Below are positions 17,162 through 25,525 of a stretch of 64,000 bases of DNA, piece by piece. The notes beneath the pieces are model-generated. The model was not told the DNA's origin, searched no databases, and saw only the letters and a list, made by a program, of their open reading frames with translations. The stretch lies in assembly GCF_002087085.1 (NCBI RefSeq), contig NZ_MWQY01000018.1, positions 1 to 64,000 on the forward strand. The letters are read 5' to 3'. How positions within the stretch are numbered: the first letter of the stretch is position 1; each line of letters starts with the position of its first letter. Both the position numbers and the translations under genes were made by a program. This DNA comes from Marispirochaeta aestuarii. GTDB taxonomy: Bacteria; Spirochaetota; Spirochaetia; JC444; Marispirochaetaceae.

Positions 17162-17692
17162 ATGGGAGACTACTTCGTTTTTACCGCCATCGGGACCGAC
17201 CGGGTCGGAATCGTGGACGAGATCGCCGCGGTTCTGGAAGCCGAAAACTGCAACATCGAGGAGAGCCGCATGGCCGTGCTGGGAACGGAGTTCTCCGTGA
17301 TGCTGCTGGCCTCCGGCGGTCAGGGGATTGTTCAGATCCTTGAAAAAGACCTCCCCGATATAGGCGACAAGCTGGGACTGCACGTGCAGATCCGCCCGAC
17401 GAGGGCTCCCCGCGGGTCCTCTGAAGGGCGTCCTTACAGCATCGAGGCAATCTCATTGGATGCCCCCGGTATCATGCACGCCGTTACAGCCGTACTGAAG
17501 AGAGCGGGAGTAAATATCGAGGAGATATCCACCGAAACAACATCGGCTCCCTGGACGGGGGCAACAATGTTCCAGATGCGGGGCACCCTGATCGTGCCCC
17601 GGGAGGTTCACATTGCCGAGCTTCGAGACCAGCTGGAAAATCTGGAACATGAACGGGACATAGACATTGTACTCAAGCCCCTGAACAGATAA
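17162..17692 (+). CDS. Double-ACT-domain protein (GcvR-like)
   Basis: A 176-residue protein made of two ACT domains: residues about 5-80 (FTAIGTDRVGIVDEIAAVLE) and about 95-170 (ISLDAPGIMHAVTAVLKRAGVNIEEI). This is the architecture of glycine cleavage system repressor GcvR and related amino-acid-responsive proteins. No DNA-binding or enzymatic domain is present, so it would act by binding a partner in response to an amino acid. No gcv gene is nearby, so the specific role is open. Confidence 0.8.
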   Translation: MGDYFVFTAIGTDRVGIVDEIAAVLEAENCNIEESRMAVLGTEFSVMLLASGGQGIVQILEKDLPDIGDKLGLHVQIRPTRAPRGSSEGRPYSIEAISLDAPGIMHAVTAVLKRAGVNIEEISTETTSAPWTGATMFQMRGTLIVPREVHIAELRDQLENLEHERDIDIVLKPLNR

Positions 17693-17851
17693 GGGACAGC
17701 TCCAAAAACTGCTATTTTACACATATCCTGCGCCGTCAAGATCGCCCGCGGACCCCAACTCTCGCTATGGCCAGAGTTTACTGGAGCTACAAAATCTTTC
17801 CTCCCTGACCAGGGTAAAACTTCCACGTTTATAAAGGTGCCCTGAGCAAAC

Positions 17852-17905
17852 ATTACAAAAGTGTAATCTTCCTGTAAGGATACGGTAATCAGGATTCTGT
17901 ATTGT
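17852..17905 (+). promoter_or_regulatory. Activator-box array and -10 of the htrA promoter
   Basis: Three boxes spaced by exactly 11 bases: TGTAA (17862), TGTAA (17873), GGTAA (17884), preceded by ATTACA (17852-17857) that makes a dyad with the first box. A -10-like TATTGT is at 17900-17905 and there is no recognisable -35; the boxes cover that position. Eleven-base direct repeats overlapping the -35 are typical of OmpR/PhoB-family response-regulator activation. The regulator is inferred, not identified. Confidence 0.55.
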
Positions 17906-17945
17906 ATGTATGTACGGAAAAAATACAGTGAGGAGGAATCCTGTT

Positions 17946-19409
17946 ATGAAACGAAAAATATTTTCCCTTTTAATACTGCTTCTTTTTGCCCTGGGAATGT
18001 CAGCGGCGGCTTTCGGCCAGTCCGAAGGTTATTCCCGGGCACTCTACAGCACATCGAACGGTGCAACCCAAAACCTGAAAGGTTTGCAGAACGATTTTCG
18101 CCGGGTTGCCCAGGAGGCACTTCCGGTAGTTGTATCCCTCGATGTGGTTGATGTAATTGAGCAGCAGGTACGATCACCCCAGTCACCCTTTGAGTTCTTT
18201 TTCGGCCGTCCGGACAACCGCGAACAGCAGCAGGGAGAACCTGAAACCCGGGAGTTCCGGCAGGAAGGACTCGGTTCCGGTGTGATAGTTCAAAAAACCG
18301 GACGAACTGTCTATGTCCTGACGAACCATCATGTCGCCGGTAAGGCTGACGAAATTACCGTCAACCTCTACGACGGACGCAGTTACTCGGGAACCCTCGT
18401 GGGAAGCGATGCACGAAAAGACCTGGCCCTGGTCAAGTTTGAGACGGCGGAAAATATTCCCGTGGCAAAACTGGCAGATTCGGACCAGACCCAGGTCGGA
18501 GACATCGTATTTGCCGTCGGAAACCCCCTGGGATTTGAATCGACCTTTACCTACGGAATCGTGAGTGCTGTGGGGCGTACCGGAGGTCCCGGCGTGGAGG
18601 GCAATCTTACGGATTACATTCAGACCGACGCCGCCATCAACCGCGGCAACTCCGGCGGAGCCCTGGTCAATATCGATGGAGAGGTAGTAGGCATCAACAC
18701 CTGGATAGCCTCTCAGACCGGCGGCAATATCGGGATCGGTTTTGCCATCCCCATAAACAACGCCAAAAAAACCATCCAGGACCTGATTGAATCCGGAGAG
18801 GTTCAGTACGGATGGCTCGGTATATCCATGGGAAATCCCTCGGAGAACATTGCCAAAGAGATGGGATTCGAAGGTCAGAAGGGGTCCTTTGTCTATAATG
18901 TCTACAAGGAATCCCCCGCCATGAAGGGCGGAATACGCCCCGGAGACCTGATAACCTTTATTGACGGACGCCGTATAGAAAGCAGCGACAAACTTCTGCA
19001 GGAGGTCGCAGCCCTGGAGCCCGGAAAAACCTACAGCTTTGGAATTATCCGCGACGGTTCCTCCATGAATGTACGGGTTCGCATAGCCACCCGGGCACCG
19101 GAAGACGCCATTCGATCGAACGTGGAAAACCTGTGGCCCGGCATGACCGTCGTCGGTATAACCGATGAAATCCGGGAGCGTCTGGATCTTCCCAGAAACA
19201 TGGGCAATGTAATGGTCGGAGCAGTAGAGCAGGGATCCCCCGCCTACAATGCGGGTTTCAGGTCCGGCGACATCATCAAGGAGGTCAATCGCACCAGGAT
19301 TGAATCCTCCCGGGACTTTTATCGTGTGTTCAATTCCGAGGAGAGTGACGAGCTTATCTTCAAAGTGAATCGTCAAGGAAACGACATGATCCTCGGACTT
19401 GTACGGTGA
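17946..19409 (+). CDS. HtrA/DegP-type periplasmic serine protease
   Basis: A 487-residue envelope protease. It has a signal peptide (residues 1-25, ending AAAFGQ), a trypsin-like domain with the triad His129 (NHHVAG), Asp159 (RKDLALVKF) and Ser236 (GNSGGALV), and two C-terminal PDZ domains (about 290-375 and 390-485; YNVYKESPAMKGGIRPGDLIT and VEQGSPAYNAGFRSGDIIKEV). It degrades or refolds damaged periplasmic proteins. The start is the ATG behind GAGGAGGAATCC; an upstream in-frame codon would add 12 charged residues before the signal. The upstream activator boxes suggest envelope-stress control. Confidence 0.95.
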   Translation: MKRKIFSLLILLLFALGMSAAAFGQSEGYSRALYSTSNGATQNLKGLQNDFRRVAQEALPVVVSLDVVDVIEQQVRSPQSPFEFFFGRPDNREQQQGEPETREFRQEGLGSGVIVQKTGRTVYVLTNHHVAGKADEITVNLYDGRSYSGTLVGSDARKDLALVKFETAENIPVAKLADSDQTQVGDIVFAVGNPLGFESTFTYGIVSAVGRTGGPGVEGNLTDYIQTDAAINRGNSGGALVNIDGEVVGINTWIASQTGGNIGIGFAIPINNAKKTIQDLIESGEVQYGWLGISMGNPSENIAKEMGFEGQKGSFVYNVYKESPAMKGGIRPGDLITFIDGRRIESSDKLLQEVAALEPGKTYSFGIIRDGSSMNVRVRIATRAPEDAIRSNVENLWPGMTVVGITDEIRERLDLPRNMGNVMVGAVEQGSPAYNAGFRSGDIIKEVNRTRIESSRDFYRVFNSEESDELIFKVNRQGNDMILGLVR

Positions 19410-19443
19410 CGCGTTGCGTCATCTAATGTTCCCTTCCTTCGTT

Positions 19444-19475
19444 CCCCCGGTCTTTCGAGACCGGGGGGCTTTTTT
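19444..19475 (+). terminator. Terminator of htrA with UUCG tetraloop
   Basis: CCCCCGGTCT and AGACCGGGGG form a 10-bp stem closed by TTCG (19454-19457), followed by GC and six T. A strong intrinsic terminator. Confidence 0.93.
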
Positions 19476-19550
19476 GTCCTGTGATGTTTTCGGCATTTGA
19501 TGGAATACAAAAAAACAGGTACTATTTACCTGAAGGTAACGAGGAAAAGC

Positions 19551-20183
19551 ATGGCTGCATCGAATGATTTTTTCAGAGGTTCTGACCCGGAAAATACGAA
19601 TCGCGGGTCTCTGGAAGGACATTTCCTGATCTCAGAAACCGAACTTACAGATCCAAACTTCATTCAAACCGTCGTCTATCTGGTTGAACACAATGATAAT
19701 GGTGCTTTGGGTTTTGTCGTTAACCGGAAAAGCGAAACAGCCCTGAAAGACGTTATTCCGGATTTTACCGATAGCCCCGCAGGGGAGCTCGAGGTGTATA
19801 TAGGCGGACCGGTGGAACAGATGTTTCTATTTACCCTCCACTCCGGACTTCCAGGGGACAAGCGATCCGACGCAGCCAGCTCATCCCTGCAGGGGGTAAT
19901 TCTGGAACCGGATTTTGAACTGATACGCCGCTTTCTCAGCGAGCAGTGGCCTGACCTCAACCCGGAGCACCGGCCGGAGATCCGTTTCTATGCGGGATAT
20001 GCCGGATGGGCTCCCGGCCAGCTGGAAAACGAGCTTCGTCACGGAGCCTGGGTTGTTATTCCGGCAACACCGGGAATAGTATTCGCCCCGGAACCGGAAG
20101 AGTCCTGGCGAAACGCCCTGAGAAAAAAAGGCGGTATCTACTGGGTTGTGGCGGAAACCGGATTCAAACCCTCCATGAACTGA
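19551..20183 (+). CDS. YqgE/AlgH family protein (DUF179)
   Basis: A 210-residue cytoplasmic protein of the conserved YqgE/AlgH family. Signature pieces are LEGHFLISETELTDPNFIQTVVYLVEHNDNGALGFVVNR near residues 20-58, VYIGGPVEQMFLFTLHS and FYAGYAGWAPGQLENELRHGAWVV. The biochemical function of the family is not established. The ATG at 19551 follows CGAGGAAAAGC; the frame is open 54 bases further upstream but without a ribosome site. Confidence 0.9.
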   Translation: MAASNDFFRGSDPENTNRGSLEGHFLISETELTDPNFIQTVVYLVEHNDNGALGFVVNRKSETALKDVIPDFTDSPAGELEVYIGGPVEQMFLFTLHSGLPGDKRSDAASSSLQGVILEPDFELIRRFLSEQWPDLNPEHRPEIRFYAGYAGWAPGQLENELRHGAWVVIPATPGIVFAPEPEESWRNALRKKGGIYWVVAETGFKPSMN

Positions 20184-20226
20184 AAAAACCCGGCCGCCCC
20201 CGCTTCAGGGACGGCCGGGTAAAACA
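20183..20226 (-). terminator. Terminator after hsp20, possibly bidirectional
   Basis: ACCCGGCCG (20188-20196) pairs with CGGCCGGGT (20212-20220). On the minus strand it is followed by six T, making it a good terminator for hsp20. On the plus strand the tail is TAAAAC, so termination of yqgE is weaker. Confidence 0.85.
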
Positions 20227-20247
20227 AAGCGTACCCTCCGAGGGCTG

Positions 20248-20682
20248 CTATTTTTCCTGTCTGATCTCAATCTGACGGGGTTTGGCCTCAGGTCTTTTTT
20301 CCATCGTCAGGGTCAGTATACCGTTACTGAAGCTTCCGCTTATCTTCTCGTTATCCACATCCTTGGGCAAGACGAAGCTGCGACTGAACTCCCGGATCTT
20401 TCTTTCCCGGACCAGGTAGCGGGCTTCGGTTTTCCCGGAGTTTTCCACGTTCACGGATGAAATAGTCAGCAGATTATCATCCACCTTTACATCCACATCC
20501 TTCTCGCTGAAACCGGGTATTTCTGCTTCCAGCAGATAGCGTCCCTCTTCTTCACGCACATCTACCCGGGGAGCATAAAAACCGTCCTGGGGCAGGTCTT
20601 CAAAGAAGTTGTTGAAAAGTCGGTCCATATCGTTCCACAGGCTTGCATTGCGGGGTCTGGTATGTCGTACAATAGCTCTCAT
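20248..20682 (-). CDS. Small heat-shock protein (Hsp20/alpha-crystallin)
   Basis: A 144-residue ATP-independent chaperone. The alpha-crystallin domain spans about residues 35-135: PRVDVREEEGRYLLEAEIPGFSEKDVDVKVDDNLLTI, ending with the family motif FSNGILTLTMEKRPEAKPRQIEI. It keeps unfolding proteins soluble as an oligomer. The ATG at 20682 follows AGGAG; a longer frame would add 21 residues with no support. A possible sigma54 promoter lies upstream (see separate entry). Confidence 0.93.
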   Translation of the reverse strand: MRAIVRHTRPRNASLWNDMDRLFNNFFEDLPQDGFYAPRVDVREEEGRYLLEAEIPGFSEKDVDVKVDDNLLTISSVNVENSGKTEARYLVRERKIREFSRSFVLPKDVDNEKISGSFSNGILTLTMEKRPEAKPRQIEIRQEK

Positions 20683-20733
20683 AATTGTCTCCTCTTCTTC
20701 CCTGGGGGAAGATAATATTTCTATCATAATACA

Positions 20734-20750
20734 AGCATTTTTCATGCCAA
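20734..20750 (-). promoter_or_regulatory. Possible sigma54 (-24/-12) promoter of hsp20
   Basis: On the minus strand TTGGCATGAAAAATGCT has GG (20748-20747) and GC (20736-20735) separated by exactly 10 bases, close to TGGCAC-N5-TTGC. It lies about 55 bases before the hsp20 start. E. coli ibpB is a precedent for sigma54 control of a small heat-shock gene. An AT-rich sigma70 -10 cannot be excluded. Confidence 0.4.
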
Positions 20751-20764
20751 TTTATATATTTCAT

Positions 20765-20785
20765 TGCATAATAACAAGTTATGCA
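20765..20785. repeat. Dyad upstream of hsp20
   Basis: TGCATAA (20765-20771) and TTATGCA (20779-20785) form a 7-bp dyad with a 7-base centre, about 20 bases upstream of the -24 element. It could be an activator or repressor site for hsp20. The rest of the 283-base interval between hsp20 and pth holds nothing else I can name apart from the pth promoter. Confidence 0.4.
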
Positions 20786-20927
20786 TATTTTGCCCTGTGG
20801 TACCTGTCAGCCGAATGCTATCTTGTGTGTCGTTTTTACACATGTCCCATTTTAACGATACATGTAGTGTTATTTTGACTCATCAACAGGCTCCTGGGAT
20901 CCCGATACGACACAAACCGCTGCAGCC

Positions 20928-20956
20928 TTGATTCACCCTGACGAGATCGTTAGAAT
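20928..20956 (+). promoter_or_regulatory. Promoter of pth, near-leaderless
   Basis: TTGATT (20928-20933), 17-base spacer, TAGAAT (20951-20956). The expected start is about 20963 and the ATG is at 20966, with no Shine-Dalgarno. Confidence 0.6.
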
Positions 20957-20965
20957 CCTCAGTCA

Positions 20966-21493
20966 ATGGAAAGCAGGATTATCTGCGGGCTCGGCAATCC
21001 TGGAAGGGAATACGCACGGAGCCGCCACAACATCGGATGGATGCTCCTTGAGGCCTGGCAGCCGTCCCTCGACTACCGCAGCAAATTCAAGGGTGAATAC
21101 GCCCTTATACACAGCCCTGTAAAACTGATAAGCCTGAAACCCATGACCTTCATGAATAAAAGCGGCGAAAGTCTCAGATCCTGCGCGGACTTTTTCTCCG
21201 TCTCACCCGGGGACATCCTGGTAATTCATGACGATCTGGAGCTCTCCTTTGGAGATGTTCAGATAAAGAAGGGGGGCGGCCTGGGAGGACACAACGGACT
21301 CAAGTCAGTCAGGCAGCACCTTGGGACCCCGGATTTTTACCGGCTGCGTTTCGGTATAGGACGCCCCCGGAGGGGCAGTGTTTCGGACTTTGTCCTTTCC
21401 CGGTTCTCCAAAGAAGAGGAAGCGGAGCTGCCGGATCTGCTTCTCAAGGGAGTTCAGATTCTGGAAGAGTTCATTCGCAAGGAGAAACAATGA
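20966..21493 (+). CDS. pth: Peptidyl-tRNA hydrolase
   Basis: A 175-residue Pth that frees tRNA from peptidyl-tRNAs dropped by ribosomes. The family core is complete: GLGNPGREYARSRHNIGWM with the catalytic His near residue 21, KPMTFMNKSGE, VIHDDLELSFG with the catalytic Asp, and GGGLGGHNGLKS. Length is slightly short at the C-terminus but within the family. Its stop overlaps the following HD-domain gene by four bases, so the two are cotranscribed. Confidence 0.96.
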   Translation: MESRIICGLGNPGREYARSRHNIGWMLLEAWQPSLDYRSKFKGEYALIHSPVKLISLKPMTFMNKSGESLRSCADFFSVSPGDILVIHDDLELSFGDVQIKKGGGLGGHNGLKSVRQHLGTPDFYRLRFGIGRPRRGSVSDFVLSRFSKEEEAELPDLLLKGVQILEEFIRKEKQ

Positions 21494-21978
21494 ACCACGA
21501 ATTATCCCTCAGGGTAATCGAGTATTTTGGAACCGACTCCAGAAGAATTCACCACGCCATGCAGGTCTACGGTTTTGCCGAGACAATTCTTCTTGCAGAA
21601 GGGATTGTCGGCAAGGAAAGGCAGGTCATTGAAACAGCAGCCCTTATCCATGACATCGGGATTCCTGAGGCGGAACGAAAACACGGCTCTTCCGCCGGCA
21701 ATTACCAGGAGCTCGAAGGACCTCCCCTGGCCCGGACAATCCTTGAAGGACTCTCATACCCGGAGGAGGTAATCAATCGCGTCTGCTTCATAATAGCCAA
21801 CCACCACAGCTACACTAAAATTGACGGCATCGACTTCCGCATACTCGTGGAAGCCGATCTTATCGTCAATATCTACGGCAACACCATGTCCCGGCAAGCC
21901 GCAGACACCCTGATCAGCAAACACTTTGTCACTGCCGCCGGGAGGCGAATCGCCGAAGGGATGTATCAGGGGTATTGA
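21490..21978 (+). CDS. HD-domain phosphohydrolase
   Basis: A 162-residue protein with a single HD domain: first His in RRIHHAMQVYGFAE, the HD doublet in AALIHDIGIPEAER near residue 55, later His residues in IIANHHSYTKIDGIDF and a distal Asp in LVEADLIVNIYGN. This pattern fits a metal-dependent phosphohydrolase acting on nucleotides, substrate unknown. It starts inside the end of pth and its own end overlaps the SMP-30 gene (opposite strand) by 13 bases, which marks the left boundary of the AT-richer sugar cassette. Confidence 0.85.
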   Translation: MNHELSLRVIEYFGTDSRRIHHAMQVYGFAETILLAEGIVGKERQVIETAALIHDIGIPEAERKHGSSAGNYQELEGPPLARTILEGLSYPEEVINRVCFIIANHHSYTKIDGIDFRILVEADLIVNIYGNTMSRQAADTLISKHFVTAAGRRIAEGMYQGY

Positions 21979-22883
21979 GCTCCCGCGACACCAACATATA
22001 CCGAGTACACAGCATGGGTTCCCATGATGAACAGCTGATTTCGTTTCTTTCCGCCAAAGGTGAGGTTGGCAACGACATCAGGGACCAGGATCTTACCGAG
22101 AAGCTCTCCCCCGGGAGAATAACAGTGAACACCGTCAGCTGCACTGCTCCAGACATTTCCGTCGATATCAACCCTGAATCCGTCGGAAATCCCCGGATTC
22201 ACTTCGACAAAGACCGTGTTCCCGCTTAACTCATTTCCATCTTTCACTTGGAAACGACGAATATGGTGGGCTCCATTCTTGTCGTGGGTAGCTCCCGTAT
22301 CCGAAATATAGAGGTATTTTTCATCGGGAGAAAAGGCCAGACCGTTGGGCATCTGGAAATCATCGGCCACGACCGTCAGCTTCTCTTCCTTCGGGTCATA
22401 CCGAAATACATAGTTCTTTCCTGTTTCGCTGGGGCTGCGCTTTCCCTCGTAATCAGACATGATGCCGTAGGGAGGATCGGTGAACCAGATTGTACCATCC
22501 GATTTAACAACGACATCATTCGGAGAATTAAGACGTTTCCCTTCATAATTATCAACCAGCACGGTTATCGATCCGTCTATTTCCGTGCGGGTAACCCTCC
22601 GGGAAAGATGCTCGCAGCTTATAAGGCGTCCCTGTCTGTCCCGGGTATTGCCATTGGAATTATTCGATGGCGACCTGAATACGCTCACCCCCAGACCATC
22701 AACCCAGCGCATCATGCGGTTATTGGGAATATCACTCCAGACAAAATAGTCCCCATCGGAAAAATAGACCGGACCTTCGCACCACTTCATTCCGTCATGA
22801 ACCAGTTCCAGGTCACAGTTTCCCAGCAGATAATACCGGAACCGTTCATCAAAAATTTCATAATCCCGAATACGTTCTCCCAT
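21966..22883 (-). CDS. SMP-30/gluconolactonase-like sugar lactonase
   Basis: A 305-residue six-bladed beta-propeller of the SMP-30/Gnl/LRE-like family. The metal-ligand positions are present: Glu in WCEGPVYF near residue 35, Asn in RLNSPNDVVV near residue 119 and Asp in ISDGFRVDIDGNVW. Such enzymes open aldonolactones to sugar acids. It is the last gene of the unit starting with the sugar-binding protein, 16 bases after the permease, so the imported compound is probably a sugar oxidised to a lactone, or a lactone itself. No signal peptide; cytoplasmic. Confidence 0.88.
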   Translation of the reverse strand: MGERIRDYEIFDERFRYYLLGNCDLELVHDGMKWCEGPVYFSDGDYFVWSDIPNNRMMRWVDGLGVSVFRSPSNNSNGNTRDRQGRLISCEHLSRRVTRTEIDGSITVLVDNYEGKRLNSPNDVVVKSDGTIWFTDPPYGIMSDYEGKRSPSETGKNYVFRYDPKEEKLTVVADDFQMPNGLAFSPDEKYLYISDTGATHDKNGAHHIRRFQVKDGNELSGNTVFVEVNPGISDGFRVDIDGNVWSSAADGVHCYSPGGELLGKILVPDVVANLTFGGKKRNQLFIMGTHAVYSVYVGVAGAQYP

Positions 22884-22899
22884 ACCTTGCTCCTTGTCT

Positions 22900-23898
22900 T
22901 TACGTACTCTTCAGCTGCCGAATAATACTGTCCAGCAATACAGAAAAGATGATGACCACACCGACGGCGGCTCCCTGCCAGAAGGGTGATACCCCGAGAA
23001 GATTTAATCCATTGTTAAGAACCGTAATAATGGCTATACCTATAAGCGTTCCCAGGAGCCCCCCCTTGCCGCCGGCAAGACTTGTTCCTCCGATGACGAC
23101 TGCAGCAATGGCATTCAATTCAATATTTATGCCCGTATCAGGATCGACTGCTCCCAGGCGGGATGTAAGAATCAATCCGGAAACAGCGCAAAGAAAACCG
23201 GTAATTGCATAGGTCAGCGCCGTATAAAAACGGACGCGTACGCCCGAAAGATGAGCGGCCTCTTCGTTGCTTCCGATGGCATAAATATATAAACCGACCT
23301 TCGTCTGTTTCAGCATGAAATAGGCCATTCCAAACAACACAATGAACACAATAAGGTACAAGGGAACGCTTCCGATCTCTGCATTTCCGAAAAAGCGATA
23401 CGCCTCAGGAAGTCCCACCAGCGAACGGCCATCCGTCAGCAGATATGTGGCCGATCGCCCTATGGATAAAAAGCCCAGGGTGACTATAAACGCCGCCAAC
23501 CGCGCATATGCCACAAGAAAACCCTTAATGACACCGACAAGGGTTCCCAAAAGCAGCATGGCAACAACGCCCGGAATTACACCGAACTGCTGCATTACGA
23601 TTCCACCGAACATTGCTGCCACCGCGGCGTTACTGCCTACGGACAGATCTATACCCCCCGTCAGGATTACAAGGGTTTGACCTATGGCAATAATCCCCAG
23701 AAATGTTGCCTGCCAGAACAGGTTTCGAAAGTTGCGAATGGTAAGGAACCTCGGGGTCAGTATCGTCAGTACCAGACAGAGAAGGATGAATGCAATTGTC
23801 ATGACAATCTCAACCTGGGATGTGTAGGACAGCAGCTTATTCCCTTTCTCTTTCCATTTCTGAATTAAATTTGGCGACCCGTACATAGTCTCTTTCAT
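22900..23898 (-). CDS. Ribose-type ABC sugar importer permease
   Basis: A 332-residue membrane protein of the CUT2 (RbsC) family with about eight to ten hydrophobic segments. Family stretches include GGIDLSVGSNAAVAAMFGG near residue 80, AIGSNEEAAHLSGVRVRFYTALTYAITG near residue 210, and NIELNAIAAVVIGGTSLAGGKGGLLGTLIG near residue 255. It forms the homodimeric channel with the ATPase encoded immediately upstream, whose end it overlaps by four bases. The real substrate is unknown; ribose itself is only one option. Confidence 0.93.
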   Translation of the reverse strand: MKETMYGSPNLIQKWKEKGNKLLSYTSQVEIVMTIAFILLCLVLTILTPRFLTIRNFRNLFWQATFLGIIAIGQTLVILTGGIDLSVGSNAAVAAMFGGIVMQQFGVIPGVVAMLLLGTLVGVIKGFLVAYARLAAFIVTLGFLSIGRSATYLLTDGRSLVGLPEAYRFFGNAEIGSVPLYLIVFIVLFGMAYFMLKQTKVGLYIYAIGSNEEAAHLSGVRVRFYTALTYAITGFLCAVSGLILTSRLGAVDPDTGINIELNAIAAVVIGGTSLAGGKGGLLGTLIGIAIITVLNNGLNLLGVSPFWQGAAVGVVIIFSVLLDSIIRQLKST

Positions 23899-25415
23899 GA
23901 ATTTTCTACCTCGTTTGTTGATGCACTGGACGCATAGCGTATTATTTTCTCCTCATCTGCCTCTGACCAGTCCAGTTCTTTTACAATTGTGCCGGAATTC
24001 ATAACCAGTATTCGATCGCTTAAGGCCAGGATTTCCGGTAATTCCGAGGATATCAGAATGATTCCCTTGCCTTCCTGCACAAGCTGATCGATCAATGTAT
24101 AGATTTCGTATTTCGCACCAATATCTATTCCCCTGGTCGGTTCATCGAGGATAAGGATATCAGGATCCAGGGTCAGCCATTTTGCGAAGACGACCTTCTG
24201 CTGATTCCCCCCGGAAAGAGAATCCACGGGGTCCGAGACTTCACCAATACGAATTCGCAGATCATCCACCCGTTTTCTGACAATCCGATCCCCCTCCCGT
24301 TTAGCAAGAATCATCCCTGAACCAAGGGCATAATGGGCAAGCAGCAGGTTATCCTGGATGCTCATGTTGACAATCAAACCGTGACTCTTTCTGTTTTCCG
24401 GAAGCATGCCGATACCCTGCTGAATCGCTTTTCTCGGGGATCGGAAGATCTGGGACCGACTGCCTGTTGATACAGCACCTTCCTTCAGTTTATCTGCACC
24501 AAAAATCGCCCGGGCAAATTCGGTTCGGCCGGCGCCGACCAATCCTGAAAGTCCGACAATCTCGCCCCGACGCACGGTAATGTCACAGCCGCGGCAACGG
24601 GGTCCATTGTTTACATTCTGCGCCTGCAACAGGATTTCTCCAGGTTCACGTCTTTTCCGAATGGAAAAAAGGTCCCCGATCTCCCTTCCAACCATCGAGG
24701 CAATCAGTTCATCAGGAGTTGTTTCTGCTGTTACAAAATCGTTAGTTTTTTCTCCGTCCCGTAAAACGACGATACGATTGGAAAGTTCAAATATCTCTTC
24801 TATTTTATGGGTAACAAAAACAACCGTTGTACCATGATTTTTTTGCAGGCGTCGAACTAATTGAAACAGCTTATCTACTTCCCTGGGACTCAGGGCGGCG
24901 GTAGGCTCATCCAGAATCAAAAGCCGGGCTTCGTATGCGATACCTTTCAGAATTTCCAGAATCTGCTGTTCCGCGACAGACAGATTGGAAACGAGAATAT
25001 CGGGATCGACCGGAAGATCCCAGCCAATCTGACTGTAGAGCTCAAGGGCTCTTTTACGCATATCCTTTCGGTTCAAGAGGGTTTTTGTCGTCCCCCTGGC
25101 GCAGTCGGAAAGATACAGGTTTTCCGCAATTGAAAGGTCCGGCACAAGGTTGAATTCCTGAAGAACAATCCCTATACCTGAATCAATTGCCTCGTTTGTA
25201 TCCCGAAACGATACACGCCTGCCTTCAAGCAGAAGCTCTCCACTGTCATACCCCTGAACCCCGGCGATTATTTTTGCCAGTGTTGATTTTCCAGCACCAT
25301 TTTCACCTACAAGTGCCAGGGTATCACCTTTTTCGATGGTCATGCTGACATTATTCAGGGCCTGGATTCCACCAAAGCGTTTGCTTATCTCTTTTACTTC
25401 AATTAACGGATACAC
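23895..25415 (-). CDS. Ribose-type ABC sugar importer, duplicated ATPase
   Basis: A tandem ABC ATPase of the RbsA type, 506 residues from the GTG at 25415, which follows AGGGGATGAT; an alternative GTG at 25451 would add 12 residues. Domain 1 has Walker A GENGAGKST, signature LSVAEQQ and Walker B LLILDEPTAAL. Domain 2 has a degenerate Walker A (GLVGAGRTEF), signature LSGGNQQKV and Walker B DILILDEPTRGID. It drives import through the permease encoded next. Its first domain is the closest relative in this window of the ABC domain fused to the histidine kinase across the divergent promoter region. Confidence 0.93.
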   Translation of the reverse strand: MYPLIEVKEISKRFGGIQALNNVSMTIEKGDTLALVGENGAGKSTLAKIIAGVQGYDSGELLLEGRRVSFRDTNEAIDSGIGIVLQEFNLVPDLSIAENLYLSDCARGTTKTLLNRKDMRKRALELYSQIGWDLPVDPDILVSNLSVAEQQILEILKGIAYEARLLILDEPTAALSPREVDKLFQLVRRLQKNHGTTVVFVTHKIEEIFELSNRIVVLRDGEKTNDFVTAETTPDELIASMVGREIGDLFSIRKRREPGEILLQAQNVNNGPRCRGCDITVRRGEIVGLSGLVGAGRTEFARAIFGADKLKEGAVSTGSRSQIFRSPRKAIQQGIGMLPENRKSHGLIVNMSIQDNLLLAHYALGSGMILAKREGDRIVRKRVDDLRIRIGEVSDPVDSLSGGNQQKVVFAKWLTLDPDILILDEPTRGIDIGAKYEIYTLIDQLVQEGKGIILISSELPEILALSDRILVMNSGTIVKELDWSEADEEKIIRYASSASTNEVENS

Positions 25416-25461
25416 ATCATCCCCTATGCTATGCAGAAGCACTGCGGACACAATAACTGAT

Positions 25462-25493
25462 CCTGTTGCCCGGCTTTACGGCCGGGTAACAGG
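25462..25493 (-). repeat. Hairpin between binding-protein and ATPase genes
   Basis: A 13-bp stem (one G-T pair) formed by 25462-25474 and 25481-25493 with a 6-base loop. No T run follows. A stem at this place typically protects the upstream mRNA end and gives extra binding protein relative to ATPase and permease. Confidence 0.8.
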
Positions 25494-25525
25494 AATGTAT
25501 ATATGTCCTGCCGAGACACCCTCGT

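Noticed and set aside
17693-17851. Riboswitch or small RNA before htrA
   Set aside because: Only short dyads were found (AACTCT...AGAGTT near 17757-17778, AGCTCCA...TGGAGCT at 17698 and 17782); no known aptamer core could be matched.
25462-25493. Intrinsic terminator between the binding-protein and ATPase genes
   Set aside because: The stem is strong but no T run follows on the minus strand; a stabilising hairpin is more likely.
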